NCBI RefSeq assembly: GCF_900547735.1 | Contig: NZ_URHZ01000081.1 | Coordinates: 1-23,656 of the forward strand | Length of the DNA stretch: 23,656 nt | Origin: an uncultured Clostridium sp. | GTDB taxonomy: Bacteria; Bacillota; Clostridia; Lachnospirales; Lachnospiraceae | Direction of reading: 5' to 3' | Shown: positions 23,369 to 23,656 of the stretch, piece by piece | How positions within the stretch are numbered: the first letter of the stretch is position 1 | Layout of the letters: the number at the start of each line of letters is the position of its first letter | The notes under the pieces: generated by a model | The model's database searches: none | Told to the model about the DNA's origin: nothing | The model's input: only the letters and a program-made list of their open reading frames with translations | Made by a program: the position numbers and the translations under genes

Positions 23369-23656
23369 TTCCCCGAATTTCAGGGGAATTCCTCCCTATA
23401 TTGTCAAATGATTTTCCTGTATGCTATCCAATTGATGAATCTGAGCTTTGACGCCTGACCTATCCTTAAATATCCATTGAATTTTATAATTCATCAATAA
23501 ATTCAGCTTTGGATTTTTCTCTGAATCCTGCCCGAAATACCTTCTTAAGGTAAAAGGTTCACGACTACATAGTGGCTACGACAATACCTCCCCCTTACTT
23601 GACGAAAGAGACAATCAGCCCCTGAAGCCGGCGGACGGGGCAACACCTTCGCTGAG
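23341..23656. repeat. Large imperfect inverted repeat at the right edge
   Basis: Plus-strand 23341-23368 and minus-strand 23594-23567 agree at 24 of 28 positions (GGGGGAGGTA, TGTCG, GCCACTA). Similarity continues in patches outward on both sides, with CTGATT and CGAAGGT in both arms, to the window end. This points to a second, inverted copy of the element. The roughly 200-base centre has its own dyad, ATTGATGAAT (23431-23440) with ATTCATCAAT. No target-site duplication was recognised. Confidence 0.6.

Larger units (their letters stand above)
22763..23656. other. Long noncoding region with structured repeat
   Basis: This 894-base stretch has no convincing gene. Bases 22763-22862 form the region before the carboxypeptidase gene, with no clear promoter. 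From 22863 to the window end it holds a G-rich block shared with the left edge, several perfect hairpins, and a large imperfect inverted repeat. An open frame at 22932-23411 lacks a ribosome site and any known domain. Confidence 0.75.

Noticed and set aside
22932..23411. Open frame of 159 codons on the plus strand in the right-hand region
   Set aside because: It begins with TTG without a ribosome site, has a composition rich in Cys, Arg and Ser, shows no domain, and spans several perfect hairpins of the repeat. It is more likely a chance open frame in structured DNA.

Overview
The window looks like chromosomal DNA of a Gram-positive, anaerobic Clostridia-type bacterium, most plausibly a Lachnospiraceae relative. 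The reasons are strong AGGAGG-type ribosome binding sites, a Bacillus/Clostridium-style chemotaxis gene set with CheC and CheD, a PRD-type mannitol activator, a DUF378 protein and a DacF-like penicillin-binding protein. Genus or species cannot be fixed from sequence reading alone. No rRNA, tRNA, CRISPR array or intact insertion sequence was seen.

Region 1 (about 61-11420, minus strand) is one tightly packed chemotaxis operon of twelve genes. In transcription order these are: a methyl-accepting receptor, two small CheW-like proteins, cheR, cheB, cheY, a second receptor, cheC, cheD, a receiver-GGDEF diguanylate cyclase, cheA and cheW. Stops and starts overlap or nearly touch, and one SigA-like promoter lies upstream of the first receptor. 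Two receptors feed CheA through CheW. CheR, CheB and CheD modify the receptors, CheC dephosphorylates CheY, and the GGDEF protein offers a second output through cyclic di-GMP. Oddities are a CheB whose receiver domain has lost its phosphorylation residues, a five-fold 18-residue repeat in the CheA linker, and the two small CheW-like proteins. No flagellar gene lies in the window.

Region 2 (about 11574-15420, plus strand) holds a small DUF378 membrane protein, then an AT-rich cassette: a MerR-family regulator, a nitrilase-family amidohydrolase and a YjiH/Gate-type transporter. Two 24-bp dyads in identical register inside long-spacer promoters, one before the regulator and one before the hydrolase, suggest a self-contained regulon. 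The cassette is bounded by strong hairpin terminators and looks acquired.

Region 3 (about 15513-21205, minus strand) is a mannitol-type PTS locus: IICB, an MtlR-type activator, IIA and a zinc-dependent polyol-phosphate dehydrogenase that takes the place of the usual MtlD. Three TTTGTCACT boxes upstream of two TATAAT promoters are the probable activator sites. A D-Ala-D-Ala carboxypeptidase (21533-22762) lies upstream.

Region 4 (22863-23656) is noncoding, rich in hairpins and G runs. Its first 59 bases recur, inverted, at the very left edge of the window (1-56), and its right part (23341-23656) is a large imperfect inverted repeat. This is a dispersed structured repeat, and it is the least explained sequence here.
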